This document shows, in pieces, positions 18,687 through 28,367 of a stretch of DNA of 64,000 nt; the stretch's first letter is position 1; every line of letters starts with the position of its first letter. The notes beneath the pieces are model-generated. The model had not been told where the DNA came from. It searched no databases and saw only the letters and a list, made by a program, of their open reading frames with translations. Made by a program: the position numbers and the translations under genes. The stretch covers positions 310,001 through 374,000 of the forward strand of contig NZ_JAIQCL010000001.1 in assembly GCF_020023385.1 (NCBI RefSeq), in the 5' to 3' direction. Origin of the DNA: Planococcus circulans (lineage in GTDB: Bacteria > Bacillota > Bacilli > Bacillales_A > Planococcaceae).

Positions 18687-19192
18687 ACCTGTTCCTCCTC
18701 TTCTTCCTGCTGGCGGATCATTTCATCTAATTCTTCCTGCGTGACGTATTTAGTGATTTTGCTGGTGAACAGGATGCCATCCAAATGATCCATTTCATGC
18801 TGGATCGCGCGGGCTTCGTAGCCTTCCGCTTCCAGCTCGTACCAAGAACCGTCGCGCTCCTGCGCTTTGATTTTGATGTGGTCATAGCGTTCTACTTCGC
18901 CGAATATTCCAGGGAAGCTCAAGCAGCCTTCAATATCCGTTTCCGCTCCTTCAAACAGCACCAATTCCGGATTGATCATTTCAATCGGCTCCTGGCCTTC
19001 ACGGAAATCCACGATAGCGGCACGGACTGCCACCCCCACTTGAGGTGCGGCAATGCCGACGCCATCCGATTCAATCATCGTTTCATGCATATCGTCCAAA
19101 AGAACCGCTAAGTTCTTATCAAAAGTCGTGACAGGCTGACATTTCGTCTCTAATACTTCGTTAGGGTGCTTTACTACCATTCGAATTGACAT
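18683..19192 (-). CDS. def: Peptide deformylase
   Basis: Removes the N-formyl group from new proteins. It shows all three motifs: [18 protein letters not shown] (metal cysteine) and QHEMDHLDG (two metal histidines and the catalytic Glu). The C-terminus ends in a run of Glu/Gln. I start at the ATG at 19192 because AAAGGAA is spaced properly for it. The ATG at 19198 lies right against that site. Length 169 residues. Confidence 0.95.
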   Translation of the reverse strand: MSIRMVVKHPNEVLETKCQPVTTFDKNLAVLLDDMHETMIESDGVGIAAPQVGVAVRAAIVDFREGQEPIEMINPELVLFEGAETDIEGCLSFPGIFGEVERYDHIKIKAQERDGSWYELEAEGYEARAIQHEMDHLDGILFTSKITKYVTQEELDEMIRQQEEEEEQV

Positions 19193-19211
19193 ATTCATTT
19201 CCTCTTTTCTG

Positions 19212-21608
19212 TTACATGACCGATGTCGGATTCATATCGATCGACAGCGTGGCTCCTTTTTTCAGCCATTCCGTCCGATGGATTTTAATCAATTGCTGCA
19301 TCGTATCGGTCAGTTTCGGTTCTTTTTTGTATTTTATCAAACATTGATAGCGATATCTATTGTTGACACGGGCAATCAGCGAGGCCGAAGGCCCGATGAT
19401 CAAGGTGTTTGGAGACAACTGGTTCTTCAGGTACCGGACCGTTTGATCCGCATATTCCGCTACTGTCATCAAATCTTCATGGGTAAACTGGATGTTGACC
19501 ACGTAATAATACGGCGGGTAGCCGCTTGCTCTGCGCATGGCCATTTCCTGTTCATAGAAAGGTTCATACAATTGGTCTTTTGCCAACGTAATGGCGTAAT
19601 GTTCCGGTGTGTACGACTGGACAAAAACTGTGCCGGGAAGAATATCCCTTCCGGCACGGCCGCTGACCTGTGTCAGCAGCTGATAGGTTTTTTCCGCCGC
19701 GCGGAAATCGGGCAAATGCAGGGTCGTATCTGCCGACAGCACGCCAACTAAAGTGATGTTCGGAAAATCCAGTCCTTTTGCGATCATTTGAGTGCCCAGC
19801 AGGATATCTGCTTTGCCATCGCCGAAAGCGGAAAGGATTTTCTCATGGGCCCCTTTATTGCGGGTCGTGTCGACATCCATCCGAAGAACCCGTGCTTCCG
19901 GCACCACTTTTGCCAGCTCTTCCTCGACCTTCTGTGTACCGGTTCCGAAAAACCGGATATGCTCACTTTCACATTCCGGACAGGTTTTCGGTACGCGTTC
20001 ATCATAGCCGCAATAATGGCATTTCATGGTTTCGCTCGACCGGTGGTACGTCAGGGAAATATCACAGTTCGGACATTGCATGACAGTTCCGCAATCACGG
20101 CATAGCACAAACGACGAATAGCCCCGTTTATTGAGGAACAGCACGGTTTGCTGCTTTTTCTCCAAACGGTCTCGGATAGCGTCCGCCAATTGCAGCGAAA
20201 ACATGGACCGGTTGCCGGTGCGCAGCTCTTCCCGCATATCGACAATATGGACCTCTGGCAAAGGTTGATTTTTTGCCCGTTTTTCCAGCACCAACAATTC
20301 ATAGACGCCTTTTTGTGCACGTGCATATGACTCCAGCGAAGGTGTCGCGCTGCCCAGAATAACCGGGCAATTATGGTGCTCACTGCGCCAAATGGCCATG
20401 TCGCGGGCGTGATAGCGAGGAGAATCGTCCTGCTTATAGCTCGATTCATGCTCTTCATCGAGGATGATCAAACCCAGGTTCTGAAACGGCGCAAAAATGG
20501 CTGAACGGGCCCCGACAACAACTTTCACTTCTGCGCGTTGGATTTTTCGCCATTCATCGTATTTTTCGCCAGCCGACAATCCGCTGTGGAGAACCGCGAC
20601 CTGATCGCCAAAACGCTCTTTAAAGCGAATCGTCATTTGGGGCGTCAATGAAATTTCCGGCACCAGCATGATCGCTTCTTTGCCCTGCTTCAGCACCTGA
20701 TCGATCGTCTGCAGGTAGATTTCCGTTTTCCCGCTCCCTGTGATGCCATGCAATAGGAACGTTTTCGGTGTATTCAGCGCGTTTTCAATCGAATCAAAAG
20801 CAATTTGCTGCGCTCCTGTCAGTTGGAGTGAGGACTTTTGCTCAATCACTGTCTGCAATTGCGGATCCCGGTAGGATTCCATATTGGAAATCTGTGCCGC
20901 TCCTTTTTCCACTAAACTGTAGATCGTCGGCAATGACACGGCTGCTTCTTTCTGAAGTTGCGAAGATTCGATCGAACGGCCTGCATTTTTCAGGAAAAAT
21001 TCCATCAGCTTGAGCTGCTGCTTGGCGTTGGCTCGAATTTCAATGGCTTCCAGCTGTTCGGTGCTGTCAGCGATATGGATCATCCGGACTTTTTTCACAG
21101 CGGTCTGCTGCTGGATATCCGTATCAGCAAGAATCGTGCCTTTTTCCATTTCCTGCTTCAACAAGCCATAGACATCCACTGCATCCTGCAACCGGATAAA
21201 GGACCGTTTTTCAAAATATGGACGCAAGGGAGCAGCGATCTCTTCAAGCGGTGCGTTCAGCACAAAGCGTTTTTCGTATTTTGCACGCAATGCTGCCGGC
21301 ACCATGACCTGCAGCGCGTCAATTTCAAAGCACACGGTCTGTTCTTTCATCCATTGTGCCATTTTCAATAACTCTTCATTTAATACTGGCACAACGTCCA
21401 TCAGTTCATGGATCGGTTTCAGGCGTTTCGGATCAAACTCTGAGAACGGCTTGATCTTGGTGATGAACCCAAGCACTTTGCGGTTGCCAAACGGCACTTT
21501 TACACGCATTCCCGGCTCTGCCAGCACTTCCACTTCTTTCGGAATGGCATAATCAAAAGGGCGGTCAATCGGATGTGCGGCGACGTCCACAATGACTTCA
21601 GCTATCAT
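19212..21608 (-). CDS. priA: Primosomal replication helicase PriA
   Basis: Restarts replication at collapsed forks by loading the primosome. The 798 residues include an N-terminal DNA-binding domain, Walker A in HGITGSGKTEIYLQ, a DEEH box in LDEEHESSYKQ, paired zinc cysteines (CRDCGTVMQCPNC and CHYCGYDERVPKTCPEC) and the helicase end ATQ/SGRAGRD motifs. Length is typical of Bacillales. It overlaps the coaBC stop by 11 bases and lies 13 bases before def. Confidence 0.97.
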   Translation of the reverse strand: MIAEVIVDVAAHPIDRPFDYAIPKEVEVLAEPGMRVKVPFGNRKVLGFITKIKPFSEFDPKRLKPIHELMDVVPVLNEELLKMAQWMKEQTVCFEIDALQVMVPAALRAKYEKRFVLNAPLEEIAAPLRPYFEKRSFIRLQDAVDVYGLLKQEMEKGTILADTDIQQQTAVKKVRMIHIADSTEQLEAIEIRANAKQQLKLMEFFLKNAGRSIESSQLQKEAAVSLPTIYSLVEKGAAQISNMESYRDPQLQTVIEQKSSLQLTGAQQIAFDSIENALNTPKTFLLHGITGSGKTEIYLQTIDQVLKQGKEAIMLVPEISLTPQMTIRFKERFGDQVAVLHSGLSAGEKYDEWRKIQRAEVKVVVGARSAIFAPFQNLGLIILDEEHESSYKQDDSPRYHARDMAIWRSEHHNCPVILGSATPSLESYARAQKGVYELLVLEKRAKNQPLPEVHIVDMREELRTGNRSMFSLQLADAIRDRLEKKQQTVLFLNKRGYSSFVLCRDCGTVMQCPNCDISLTYHRSSETMKCHYCGYDERVPKTCPECESEHIRFFGTGTQKVEEELAKVVPEARVLRMDVDTTRNKGAHEKILSAFGDGKADILLGTQMIAKGLDFPNITLVGVLSADTTLHLPDFRAAEKTYQLLTQVSGRAGRDILPGTVFVQSYTPEHYAITLAKDQLYEPFYEQEMAMRRASGYPPYYYVVNIQFTHEDLMTVAEYADQTVRYLKNQLSPNTLIIGPSASLIARVNNRYRYQCLIKYKKEPKLTDTMQQLIKIHRTEWLKKGATLSIDMNPTSVM

Positions 21609-22803
21609 GCGGCTCTTCCTTATCCGTGATCATTTCAAGCAATTCGCGCGCCAGTTGTTGTTTGGACATCAGTTCAAAAGCTTGTTCAAAGCCGTTTTTG
21701 CCGTAGACCGTCACCCGGTTTGTATCCGATTCAAATCCTGCCTGTGCTTCTGTTACATCATTGGCGATGATGTAATCTGCGTTTTTCCGTTCCAATTTAT
21801 CTTTGGCGTATTGTCCGACGTCGTTGGTTTCAGCCGCAAAACCGATCAACACCTGATTTTTCTTGTGTTGGCCAAGATGCTGAAGAATGTCGACTGTCCG
21901 TTCGAGAACGATGGTCGAACCGCCTTCCTGTTTCTTCATTTTCTGCTCGGCAACCGTTATGGGCCTGTAATCGGCTACTGCCGCAGTTTTAATGACGTAA
22001 CTTGCCGTATCAAATTGGGCTTCGACTGCCTGAAGCATGTCTTCTGCACTTTCCACCAGTATCCGGGTGACGCCGCTCGGTACCGGCAATGAAACCGGTC
22101 CGCTGATCAAAATGGTTTCTGCACCCATTTCCGCTGCTGCACCGGCCATGGCATAACCCATTTTGCCGCTTGAGAAATTCGTCAGGAACCGGACTGGATC
22201 GATTCGCTCGCGTGTCGGTCCTGCCGTCACAATCACTTTTTTGCCTGCCAATTTATGTTCACGCGTAAAAAACCCTTTGACCAGCTCCGTAATTTTTTCC
22301 GGTTCTTCCAAGCGGCCTTTGCCGACATATCCACAGGCCAAAAAGCCTTCGGATGGCTCGATAAAGCGGATCCCGTCTTCATGAAGCTGCTGGATATTGC
22401 GCTTCACCGCAGGATGGTCATACATATGGACATTCATCGCCGGAGCAATCCAAATAGGGGCTGTTGCTGCCAGTAACGTTGTTGTGACCATATCATCACC
22501 GATGCCGTTTGCTAATTTGCCGATGACATTGGCGGTCCCCGGAGCTACGATGATCAGGTCTGCCCAATCCGCGAGATCGATATGTGCGATGACAGAAGAA
22601 TCCTTTTCATCAAATGTATCTGTGTAGACATCGTTTCTGGACATGACCTGAAACGTCAACGGCTGCACAAATTGCTGCGCCGAACGGGTCATGATCACTT
22701 TTACGGAAGCGCCGGCCTGCGACAACTTGCTGACAAGTGCAACAGCCTTATAGACAGCAATTCCTCCACTGACACACAATAGGATTTTACGATTCTCCAA
22801 CAA
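21598..22803 (-). CDS. coaBC: Bifunctional phosphopantothenoylcysteine decarboxylase/synthetase
   Basis: Two steps of coenzyme A synthesis. The N-terminal flavin decarboxylase CoaC (about 1-190) has SGGIAVYKA, PAMNVHM and ACGYVGKGRL. The C-terminal CTP-dependent synthetase CoaB has TAGPTRERIDPVRFLTNFSS and KTAAVADYRP. I start at the TTG at 22803 (about 401 residues), 6 bases after AAAGGGTG, which matches family starts. An in-frame GTG at 22812 and a longer frame to 22836 have no suitable ribosome site. Confidence 0.94.
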   Translation of the reverse strand: MLENRKILLCVSGGIAVYKAVALVSKLSQAGASVKVIMTRSAQQFVQPLTFQVMSRNDVYTDTFDEKDSSVIAHIDLADWADLIIVAPGTANVIGKLANGIGDDMVTTTLLAATAPIWIAPAMNVHMYDHPAVKRNIQQLHEDGIRFIEPSEGFLACGYVGKGRLEEPEKITELVKGFFTREHKLAGKKVIVTAGPTRERIDPVRFLTNFSSGKMGYAMAGAAAEMGAETILISGPVSLPVPSGVTRILVESAEDMLQAVEAQFDTASYVIKTAAVADYRPITVAEQKMKKQEGGSTIVLERTVDILQHLGQHKKNQVLIGFAAETNDVGQYAKDKLERKNADYIIANDVTEAQAGFESDTNRVTVYGKNGFEQAFELMSKQQLARELLEMITDKEEPHDS

Positions 22804-22818
22804 TCCAAACACCCTTTC

Positions 22819-22858
22819 TAAACAACAAACTCCCAAAGAACAAGTTTGCTCTGGGAGT
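22819..22858 (-). terminator. Terminator between rpoZ and coaBC
   Basis: On the minus strand ACTCCCAGAGCAA pairs with TTGTTCTTTGGGAGT (arms 22858-22844 and 22843-22829), followed by TTGTTGTTT. It lies inside the remA-to-thiN gene run, so coaBC and later genes may be transcribed at a lower level or from another promoter. Confidence 0.7.
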
Positions 22859-22877
22859 CGTCTGTTGCGATTAATGG

Positions 22878-23101
22878 TTAAATTTCGTCTTCGTATACTG
22901 CAAATTCATCTTGTTTTTCCTGCGTTAACACGCCGGCAGCCACTTCTTCCAGTGCTTTTCCGACCGATTTTGTTGAAGTATATGAGTCCAGTTTTTCATC
23001 ACCGTGTTCGTGCAGTTGGCGCGCGCGTTTAGAAGCAAGCGCCACCAGCGAGTATTTTGAATCAATTCGGCTTTTCAGTTTATCAACGGATGGGTATAAC
23101 A

Positions 23102-23102
<1 letters not shown>
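22878..23102 (-). CDS. rpoZ: RNA polymerase omega subunit
   Basis: Small assembly subunit of RNA polymerase. The 74 residues contain the family core VDKLKSRIDSKYSLVALASKRARQL and end in an acidic tail. The start codon overlaps the gmk stop by 1 base. A terminator follows. Confidence 0.95.
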
Positions 23103-23981
<879 letters not shown>

Positions 23982-24050
23982 GTTTTTCGCCAAACTCCTC
24001 ACCACCGTTCACAGCTGATCATTATTCTTCGTTTTCTAACTAACTGTCTT

Positions 24051-24056
24051 ATTATA
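24051..24056 (-). promoter_or_regulatory. Possible -10 box for remA in the divergent region
   Basis: A perfect TATAAT on the minus strand, 70-75 bases before the remA start. I see no good -35 at 16-18 bp. The 110-base region also must hold the rqcH promoter, which I cannot place. Confidence 0.35.
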
Positions 24057-24115
24057 TCATAATACACCGAGAAAATGATAAGATGGAACAAAACGATTTG
24101 AAAGAGGGATATTTA

Positions 24116-25780
24116 ATGGCATTTGATGGATTATTCACAAAATCGATGACTAGCGAACTGCAACAGCTGGTCACCGGCAGGATTTCAAAAGTTCATCAGC
24201 CCAATCAGCTTGAACTGCTTCTACATATACGTGCCCAAGGAAAAAACCATAAATTGTTGATTTCGATCCACCCGTCTTATTCACGGATTCATTTGACGGC
24301 CGCAGCAAACGTCAACCCGTCAGAACCACCCATGTTTTGCATGTTGCTTCGCAAGCATATCGAAGGCGGCGTCATCACAGAGATTTCCCAATACGGGATG
24401 GACCGTCTGATCATGTTGAAGATCAAAGCAAAAAACGAAATCGGCGATGACATCGAACGCGAACTGCATGTCGAGATGATGGGACGGCATTCGAATGTCA
24501 TCCTGATCGACGCAGAACGGACGATGATTCTCGACAGCCTGAAGCATTTGCCGCCGAGCGTCAATTCATTTCGCACCATTCTGCCTGGGCAGCCGTATGT
24601 CTTCCCACCGTCCCAGGAGAAAAAAGACCCGTTTAGTGGGGTCGATGAATTAGCCGGCACCGATCCGAAAGAAATCGTCGGCCAATTTTCCGGCTTTTCT
24701 CCATTGAATGCACGGGAACTTGCCTTTCGCCTGGAAACTTCGGATAACAAATCCGAAACTGCCAACGCCTTTCTGGCGGATTTCCTTAAAGCCCAACCGA
24801 CAGGCCATTATGTGGAGCATGACGGCAAAAGCTTCTTCTCTGCCACTCCCCTGACCCATATCGGCGAGAGCGGGCTGGAATTTCCATCACTCGGCGAATT
24901 GCTCGACCGGATGTATTATGCCAAGGCGGAACGCGATCGCGTCAAACAGCAGGCCGGTGATCTGGAAAGATGGCTGCAAAATGAAATTTCCAAACTGAAA
25001 CTGAAGTTGAAGAAATTGAAGAAAGAACAAGATCAGGCAGAAAAACGCGACACGCTTCAATTAAACGGCGAATTGATCATGGCCAATCTTCACCGCATCA
25101 CTAAAGGCATGAAGGAAATTGAAGTCGACAATTACTACAACGATGAAAAAGTGACCATCACTTTGGATCCACGGAAAACACCGATCGACAACTCGCAGCG
25201 CTATTATTCGCGCTATCAGAAAGCGAAAACAGCAGTAGTCAAAACCCAGGAACAGATCGACAAGACCACAGAAGACATCGAGTATTTCGAGACCTTGATG
25301 TCGCAGGTCCAGCAAGCCGGCATTTCTGATATTGAAGAAATCCGTGAAGAGCTCGCTGAGCAAGGTTTTATGAAAGCCCAAAAGTCGAAGAAAAAGAAAA
25401 AGCCGACAAAACCTTCTGTCGAACCTTATGTGTCTTCTACGGGCACACCGATTTCTGTCGGCAAAAACAACAAGCAAAACGATTATGTGACGTTCAAGGT
25501 AGCTTCTAAATCCGATACATGGCTGCACACCAAAGATATTCCCGGTTCACACGTCATCATCCACGACAGCAACCCGGATGAGACGACGATTCTGGAAGCC
25601 GCTACCATCGCCGCTTACTTCAGTAAAGCGCGTGAGTCGTCTTCCGTTCCTGTCGACTACACGGAAGTGCGCCAGGTCAAAAAACCGAACGGCTCGAAAC
25701 CTGGATTTGTCATTTATTTCGAACAGAAAACGGTATTTGTCACACCGGACGAAGAACTTGTGATTAAATTGAAGAAATAG
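24116..25780 (+). CDS. rqcH: Ribosome-associated quality control protein RqcH (NFACT, FbpA family)
   Basis: Binds stalled 50S subunits with peptidyl-tRNA and adds C-terminal alanine tails that mark the chain for degradation. An N-terminal NFACT-N domain (AFDGLFTK, HPSYSRIHLT, NPSEPPMFCMLLRKH, MGRHSNVIL) is followed by a helix-hairpin/coiled coil (about residues 280-420, KLKLKLKKLKKEQ) and an NFACT-R domain with VGKNNKQNDYVTF, DTWLHTKDIPGSHVII and AAYFSKARESSSVPVDYT. I start at the ATG at 24116, 7 bases after GAGGG; the longer frame to 24083 adds 11 unlike residues. 554 residues. Divergent from remA. The old label 'fibronectin-binding protein' is for the same family. Confidence 0.95.
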   Translation: MAFDGLFTKSMTSELQQLVTGRISKVHQPNQLELLLHIRAQGKNHKLLISIHPSYSRIHLTAAANVNPSEPPMFCMLLRKHIEGGVITEISQYGMDRLIMLKIKAKNEIGDDIERELHVEMMGRHSNVILIDAERTMILDSLKHLPPSVNSFRTILPGQPYVFPPSQEKKDPFSGVDELAGTDPKEIVGQFSGFSPLNARELAFRLETSDNKSETANAFLADFLKAQPTGHYVEHDGKSFFSATPLTHIGESGLEFPSLGELLDRMYYAKAERDRVKQQAGDLERWLQNEISKLKLKLKKLKKEQDQAEKRDTLQLNGELIMANLHRITKGMKEIEVDNYYNDEKVTITLDPRKTPIDNSQRYYSRYQKAKTAVVKTQEQIDKTTEDIEYFETLMSQVQQAGISDIEEIREELAEQGFMKAQKSKKKKKPTKPSVEPYVSSTGTPISVGKNNKQNDYVTFKVASKSDTWLHTKDIPGSHVIIHDSNPDETTILEAATIAAYFSKARESSSVPVDYTEVRQVKKPNGSKPGFVIYFEQKTVFVTPDEELVIKLKK

Positions 25781-25788
25781 CGGTAGCT

Positions 25789-25841
25789 AAAAGGGCTGTC
25801 CCAAAAGGTCATGAAAAATGACTTTTGGCGACAGCCTTTTT
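25789..25841 (+). terminator. Terminator after rqcH
   Basis: A long hairpin: AAGGGCTGTC-CCAAAAGGTCAT pairs with ATGACTTTTGG-CGACAGCCTTTTT across a short loop, ending in TTTTT on the plus strand, just after the rqcH stop. Confidence 0.85.
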
Positions 25842-25927
25842 GCGCTCTTAACATAAAAGATTTATTTGTTTACATAATAATTATATTAAAAACTAAAAGA
25901 GTTTTCTCATAAGTTAGGCTCAACCCA

Positions 25928-25956
25928 TTGCTCTCCCCAGTGGTAAATGCTATGTT
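25928..25956 (+). promoter_or_regulatory. Candidate promoter of the ABC transporter genes
   Basis: Plus strand: TTGCTC (25928-25933), 17 bp, TATGTT (25951-25956). The predicted start would be about 25963, shortly before TAAGGGGG at 25974. A moderate match. I see no known riboswitch or leader hairpin in this 150-base leader. Confidence 0.4.
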
Positions 25957-25989
25957 CTTAAAGGACTTAACTATAAGGGGGCTTTACAC

Positions 25990-26838
25990 GTGTATACATA
26001 TGCTACAAAACACAAGATGCTTTTGGCCACTGGTGCCGTTGCAACCTTGCTGCTCGCAGGATGCGGCAGCGAAGAAAGCGCACCTGAGGAAACGAAAACT
26101 GCTTGGGATGAAATCCAGGAGCAGGGATCAATGACTGTCGCCACTTCCGGAACCTTGCTCGCCACTTCTTTCCGTGACGCCGATTCCGATGAATTGACAG
26201 GCTTCGAAGTTGAAGTGGTACGGGAGCTCGGCGAACGCCTGGAGCTTGATATCGATTTTACGGAGCTTGGATTTGACGAAATGCTGACAAGTGTCAATAC
26301 CGGCCAGATCGATATGGCCGCCAATGATATTGAAATCACTGAAGATCGTGCAGAAGAGTTCATCTTTTCAACGCCGATCAAGCATTCTTACGGCACCGCG
26401 GTTGTTCGAAAAGACGATTTATCCGGCATTGCCAGCCTTGAAGAATTAGAAGGCAAGAAAGCGGCCGGAGCTTCTACATCGATCTATATGGAAATTGCAC
26501 GCGATTACGGCGCTGAGGAAGTGACCTATGACAATGCCACGAATGAAGTGTACTTGCGCGATGTGTCAATCGGCCGCACGGATGTCATCTTGAATGACTA
26601 TTATTTATCGACATTCGGCGTTGCAGCTTTTCCTGAGCTGAATATCACCATTCATCCGGATATCAAATATGCACCGTCCGAGGTCGGCCTTGTCATGAAC
26701 AAAGACAACACCGAGCTTGCTGAAAATGTCAATAAAGCCTTGGAAGAAATGCTTGCAGACGGCACCATCACAGAAATCTCAGAAGAATTTTTCGGCGGTG
26801 CAGATGTCTCGGTCAAACCGGATATTGAAGAAAATTAA
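25990..26838 (+). CDS. Amino-acid ABC transporter substrate-binding lipoprotein
   Basis: An extracellular binding protein of solute-binding family 3. A signal peptide ends in the lipobox LLLAGC with the lipid cysteine at residue 25. The mature part has SMTVATSGTLLATSFRDADSDELTGFEVEVVREL and EITEDRAEEFIFSTPI, as in polar amino acid and cystine binders such as TcyA. The ligand cannot be told from sequence. The GTG start at 25990 follows TAAGGGGG. 282 residues. The permease gene follows after 15 bases, but no ATPase gene is present. Confidence 0.88.
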   Translation: MYTYATKHKMLLATGAVATLLLAGCGSEESAPEETKTAWDEIQEQGSMTVATSGTLLATSFRDADSDELTGFEVEVVRELGERLELDIDFTELGFDEMLTSVNTGQIDMAANDIEITEDRAEEFIFSTPIKHSYGTAVVRKDDLSGIASLEELEGKKAAGASTSIYMEIARDYGAEEVTYDNATNEVYLRDVSIGRTDVILNDYYLSTFGVAAFPELNITIHPDIKYAPSEVGLVMNKDNTELAENVNKALEEMLADGTITEISEEFFGGADVSVKPDIEEN

Positions 26839-26853
26839 GCAGGAGGTTGTCTG

Positions 26854-27531
26854 ATGAATGACATTGAATGGGGATTGCTTTTTGACCCTGCCTTAGCTAT
26901 CGAATCTCTGCCGTACGTATTGGAAGGCATTGGTTATACTTTGCTGATATCGATGGTCAGTATGATCATCGGGATCATCATCGGCTTTTTCCTTTCCCTT
27001 GCCCGCACTTCCCGGTTGCAGATTCTGCAATTTCCCGCACGCCTGTATATTTCCTTTATGCGTGGTGTTCCAATACTGGTCATCCTGTTCTTGCTGTATT
27101 TCGCCTTGCCGGTTATCGGCATTGAATTTACAGCTGTGCAGGCGGCTTTGATCGGCTTCACCATCAATAGTGCAGCTTATATTGCCGAAGTGTTCCGTTC
27201 TTCGCTGGCATCGGTGGATAAAGGCCAATGGGAATCTTCAACTGCGCTGGGATTGACCTATTGGCAAACCATGCGCCGCATCATCCTTCCGCAATCTGTG
27301 CGGATTGCAGTGCCTCCTTTATCGAATGTCTACCTGGACCTGATCAAAGCCTCTTCTTTGGCTGCCATGATCACCGTTCCGGAGATTTTCCAAAAGGCAC
27401 GGATTGTCGGTGCCCGTGAATATGATCTGTTGACTATGCTGATCCTGGTGGCATTGATCTACTGGGCCATCTGTTCTGTGATGACCATTCTGCAGAACTA
27501 TCTTGAAAAACGTTACGCTGATTATCTATAA
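26854..27531 (+). CDS. Amino-acid ABC transporter permease (HisM/TcyB-like)
   Basis: Membrane component of a polar amino acid importer. The 225 residues hold about five membrane helices, starting GIGYTLLISMVSMIIGIIIGF, and the EAA loop that docks the ATPase, ESSTALGLTYWQTMRRIILPQSVRIAVPP. Closest in style to TcyB-type cystine permeases. The pair with the upstream binding protein is clear. A terminator follows at once, so the ATPase must be shared or encoded elsewhere. Confidence 0.9.
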   Translation: MNDIEWGLLFDPALAIESLPYVLEGIGYTLLISMVSMIIGIIIGFFLSLARTSRLQILQFPARLYISFMRGVPILVILFLLYFALPVIGIEFTAVQAALIGFTINSAAYIAEVFRSSLASVDKGQWESSTALGLTYWQTMRRIILPQSVRIAVPPLSNVYLDLIKASSLAAMITVPEIFQKARIVGAREYDLLTMLILVALIYWAICSVMTILQNYLEKRYADYL

Positions 27532-27533
27532 AG

Positions 27534-27572
27534 AAAAAGGCATCCGGGACAAAATCTCCTGGATGCCTTTTT
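27534..27572. terminator. Bidirectional terminator between permease and VOC gene
   Basis: AAAAAGGCATCC(G)GG pairs with C(T)GGATGCCTTTTT across a short loop; T-runs on both strands. It serves two convergent genes. Confidence 0.88.
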
Positions 27573-27576
27573 GTGT

Positions 27577-27987
27577 TCATCCCGTTGCTTCTTCTGCCAT
27601 ATAAATAACCTCCCACATATGGCCGTCCAAATCCTTGAAACTCTTGAGGTACATAAATTCATCATCCATTTTCTCACTTGCTTGTTGAGCACCTGCTTTG
27701 AACGCAGCGTCAACCAGTCGATCCACTTCTTCTTTGCTGCTTGCCGAAATGGCCGTGATCACTTCCGCGCTGCTTGCGGTATCGGCAATTTCTCTTTTTG
27801 AGAAACTCTTGAAAAATTCTTCGGTCAGCAGCATCCCGTAAATCGAAGGTCCGATAATCATGCATGCGCCTTTTTCATCTGTCATCTGTTCATCAAAACC
27901 AAATCCAATTTCTTCAAAAAAAGCTTTGGACCGCTCCAGATTCTTCACCGGCAAATTGACGAAAATGTGGCTGGATTGGACACTCAT
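27577..27987 (-). CDS. VOC family protein (glyoxalase/bleomycin-resistance fold)
   Basis: A small protein of the vicinal oxygen chelate fold. The N-terminal half starts SHIFVNLPVKNLERSKAFFEEIGFGF, the C-terminal half ends FKDLDGHMWEVIYM, the typical beta-alpha-beta modules with a Glu metal ligand near the end. Substrate unknown; the family includes many unassigned enzymes. I start at the ATG at 27987 (136 residues), which has GGAGGGAG upstream. A longer frame to 28170 would run over the neighbouring gene and is not supported. Confidence 0.85.
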   Translation of the reverse strand: MSVQSSHIFVNLPVKNLERSKAFFEEIGFGFDEQMTDEKGACMIIGPSIYGMLLTEEFFKSFSKREIADTASSAEVITAISASSKEEVDRLVDAAFKAGAQQASEKMDDEFMYLKSFKDLDGHMWEVIYMAEEATG

Positions 27988-28059
27988 GTTTTCTCCCTCC
28001 TTTCCTTTGATTTTGTTATTACCATTATTCGCCACCAGATTCAAATATCCTGCAAAATA

Positions 28060-28086
28060 AAAAAGATCCCCACAATGAGGATCTTT
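28060..28086 (-). terminator. Terminator after the dsdA-linked small genes
   Basis: Minus strand AAAGATCC (28086-28079) pairs with GGATCTTT (28069-28062), then TTTTATTTT. It begins at the stop codon of the 93-residue gene. Confidence 0.85.
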
Positions 28087-28367
28087 CAGGCAAGCCGGTA
28101 CCGCATTATCGACGGCAGCAACAATAAAACTGCAGGCAAGACAAGCAGCACACTGATGATGAAGCTCCACGTGCCTGCAAAAGGAGCAATAAAGTTTAAT
28201 ACAAAAAGTGGTCCCACCATCATGATTGAAGCGAGAATGCGCGATAAAAACTGGACTTTATGAAGCATACCGCAATTGGGACAGGTGATGGGTTTGTAGG
28301 CAAGCCATACTGATTTGTTGATTTGCTTCCAGGTAAAAGGCGTTTGGCAATCTACACATCGCTGCAT
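28086..28367 (-). CDS. Small zinc-ribbon-like membrane protein (cxxc_20_cxxc type), function unknown
   Basis: A 93-residue protein with CVDC at 4-7 and CPNC at 29-32, about 20 residues apart, which fits the unassigned TIGR04104 'cxxc_20_cxxc' proteins and suggests a metal knuckle. Two hydrophobic stretches follow (about 42-62 and 66-87), so it is likely a two-helix membrane protein with the knuckle in the cytoplasm. Its start overlaps the stop of the preceding gene in TGATG, so translation is probably coupled. No function can be named. Confidence 0.75.
   Translation of the reverse strand: MQRCVDCQTPFTWKQINKSVWLAYKPITCPNCGMLHKVQFLSRILASIMMVGPLFVLNFIAPFAGTWSFIISVLLVLPAVLLLLPSIMRYRLA

Noticed and set aside
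25842..25989. A possible S-box, T-box or other riboswitch before the amino-acid importer
   Set aside because: No T-box sequence, no S-box core words and no terminator hairpin are present in the leader.
28060..28170. N-terminal extension of the VOC protein to 28170
   Set aside because: It would run through a terminator and the neighbouring gene end; the ATG at 27987 has a strong ribosome site and begins at the domain.
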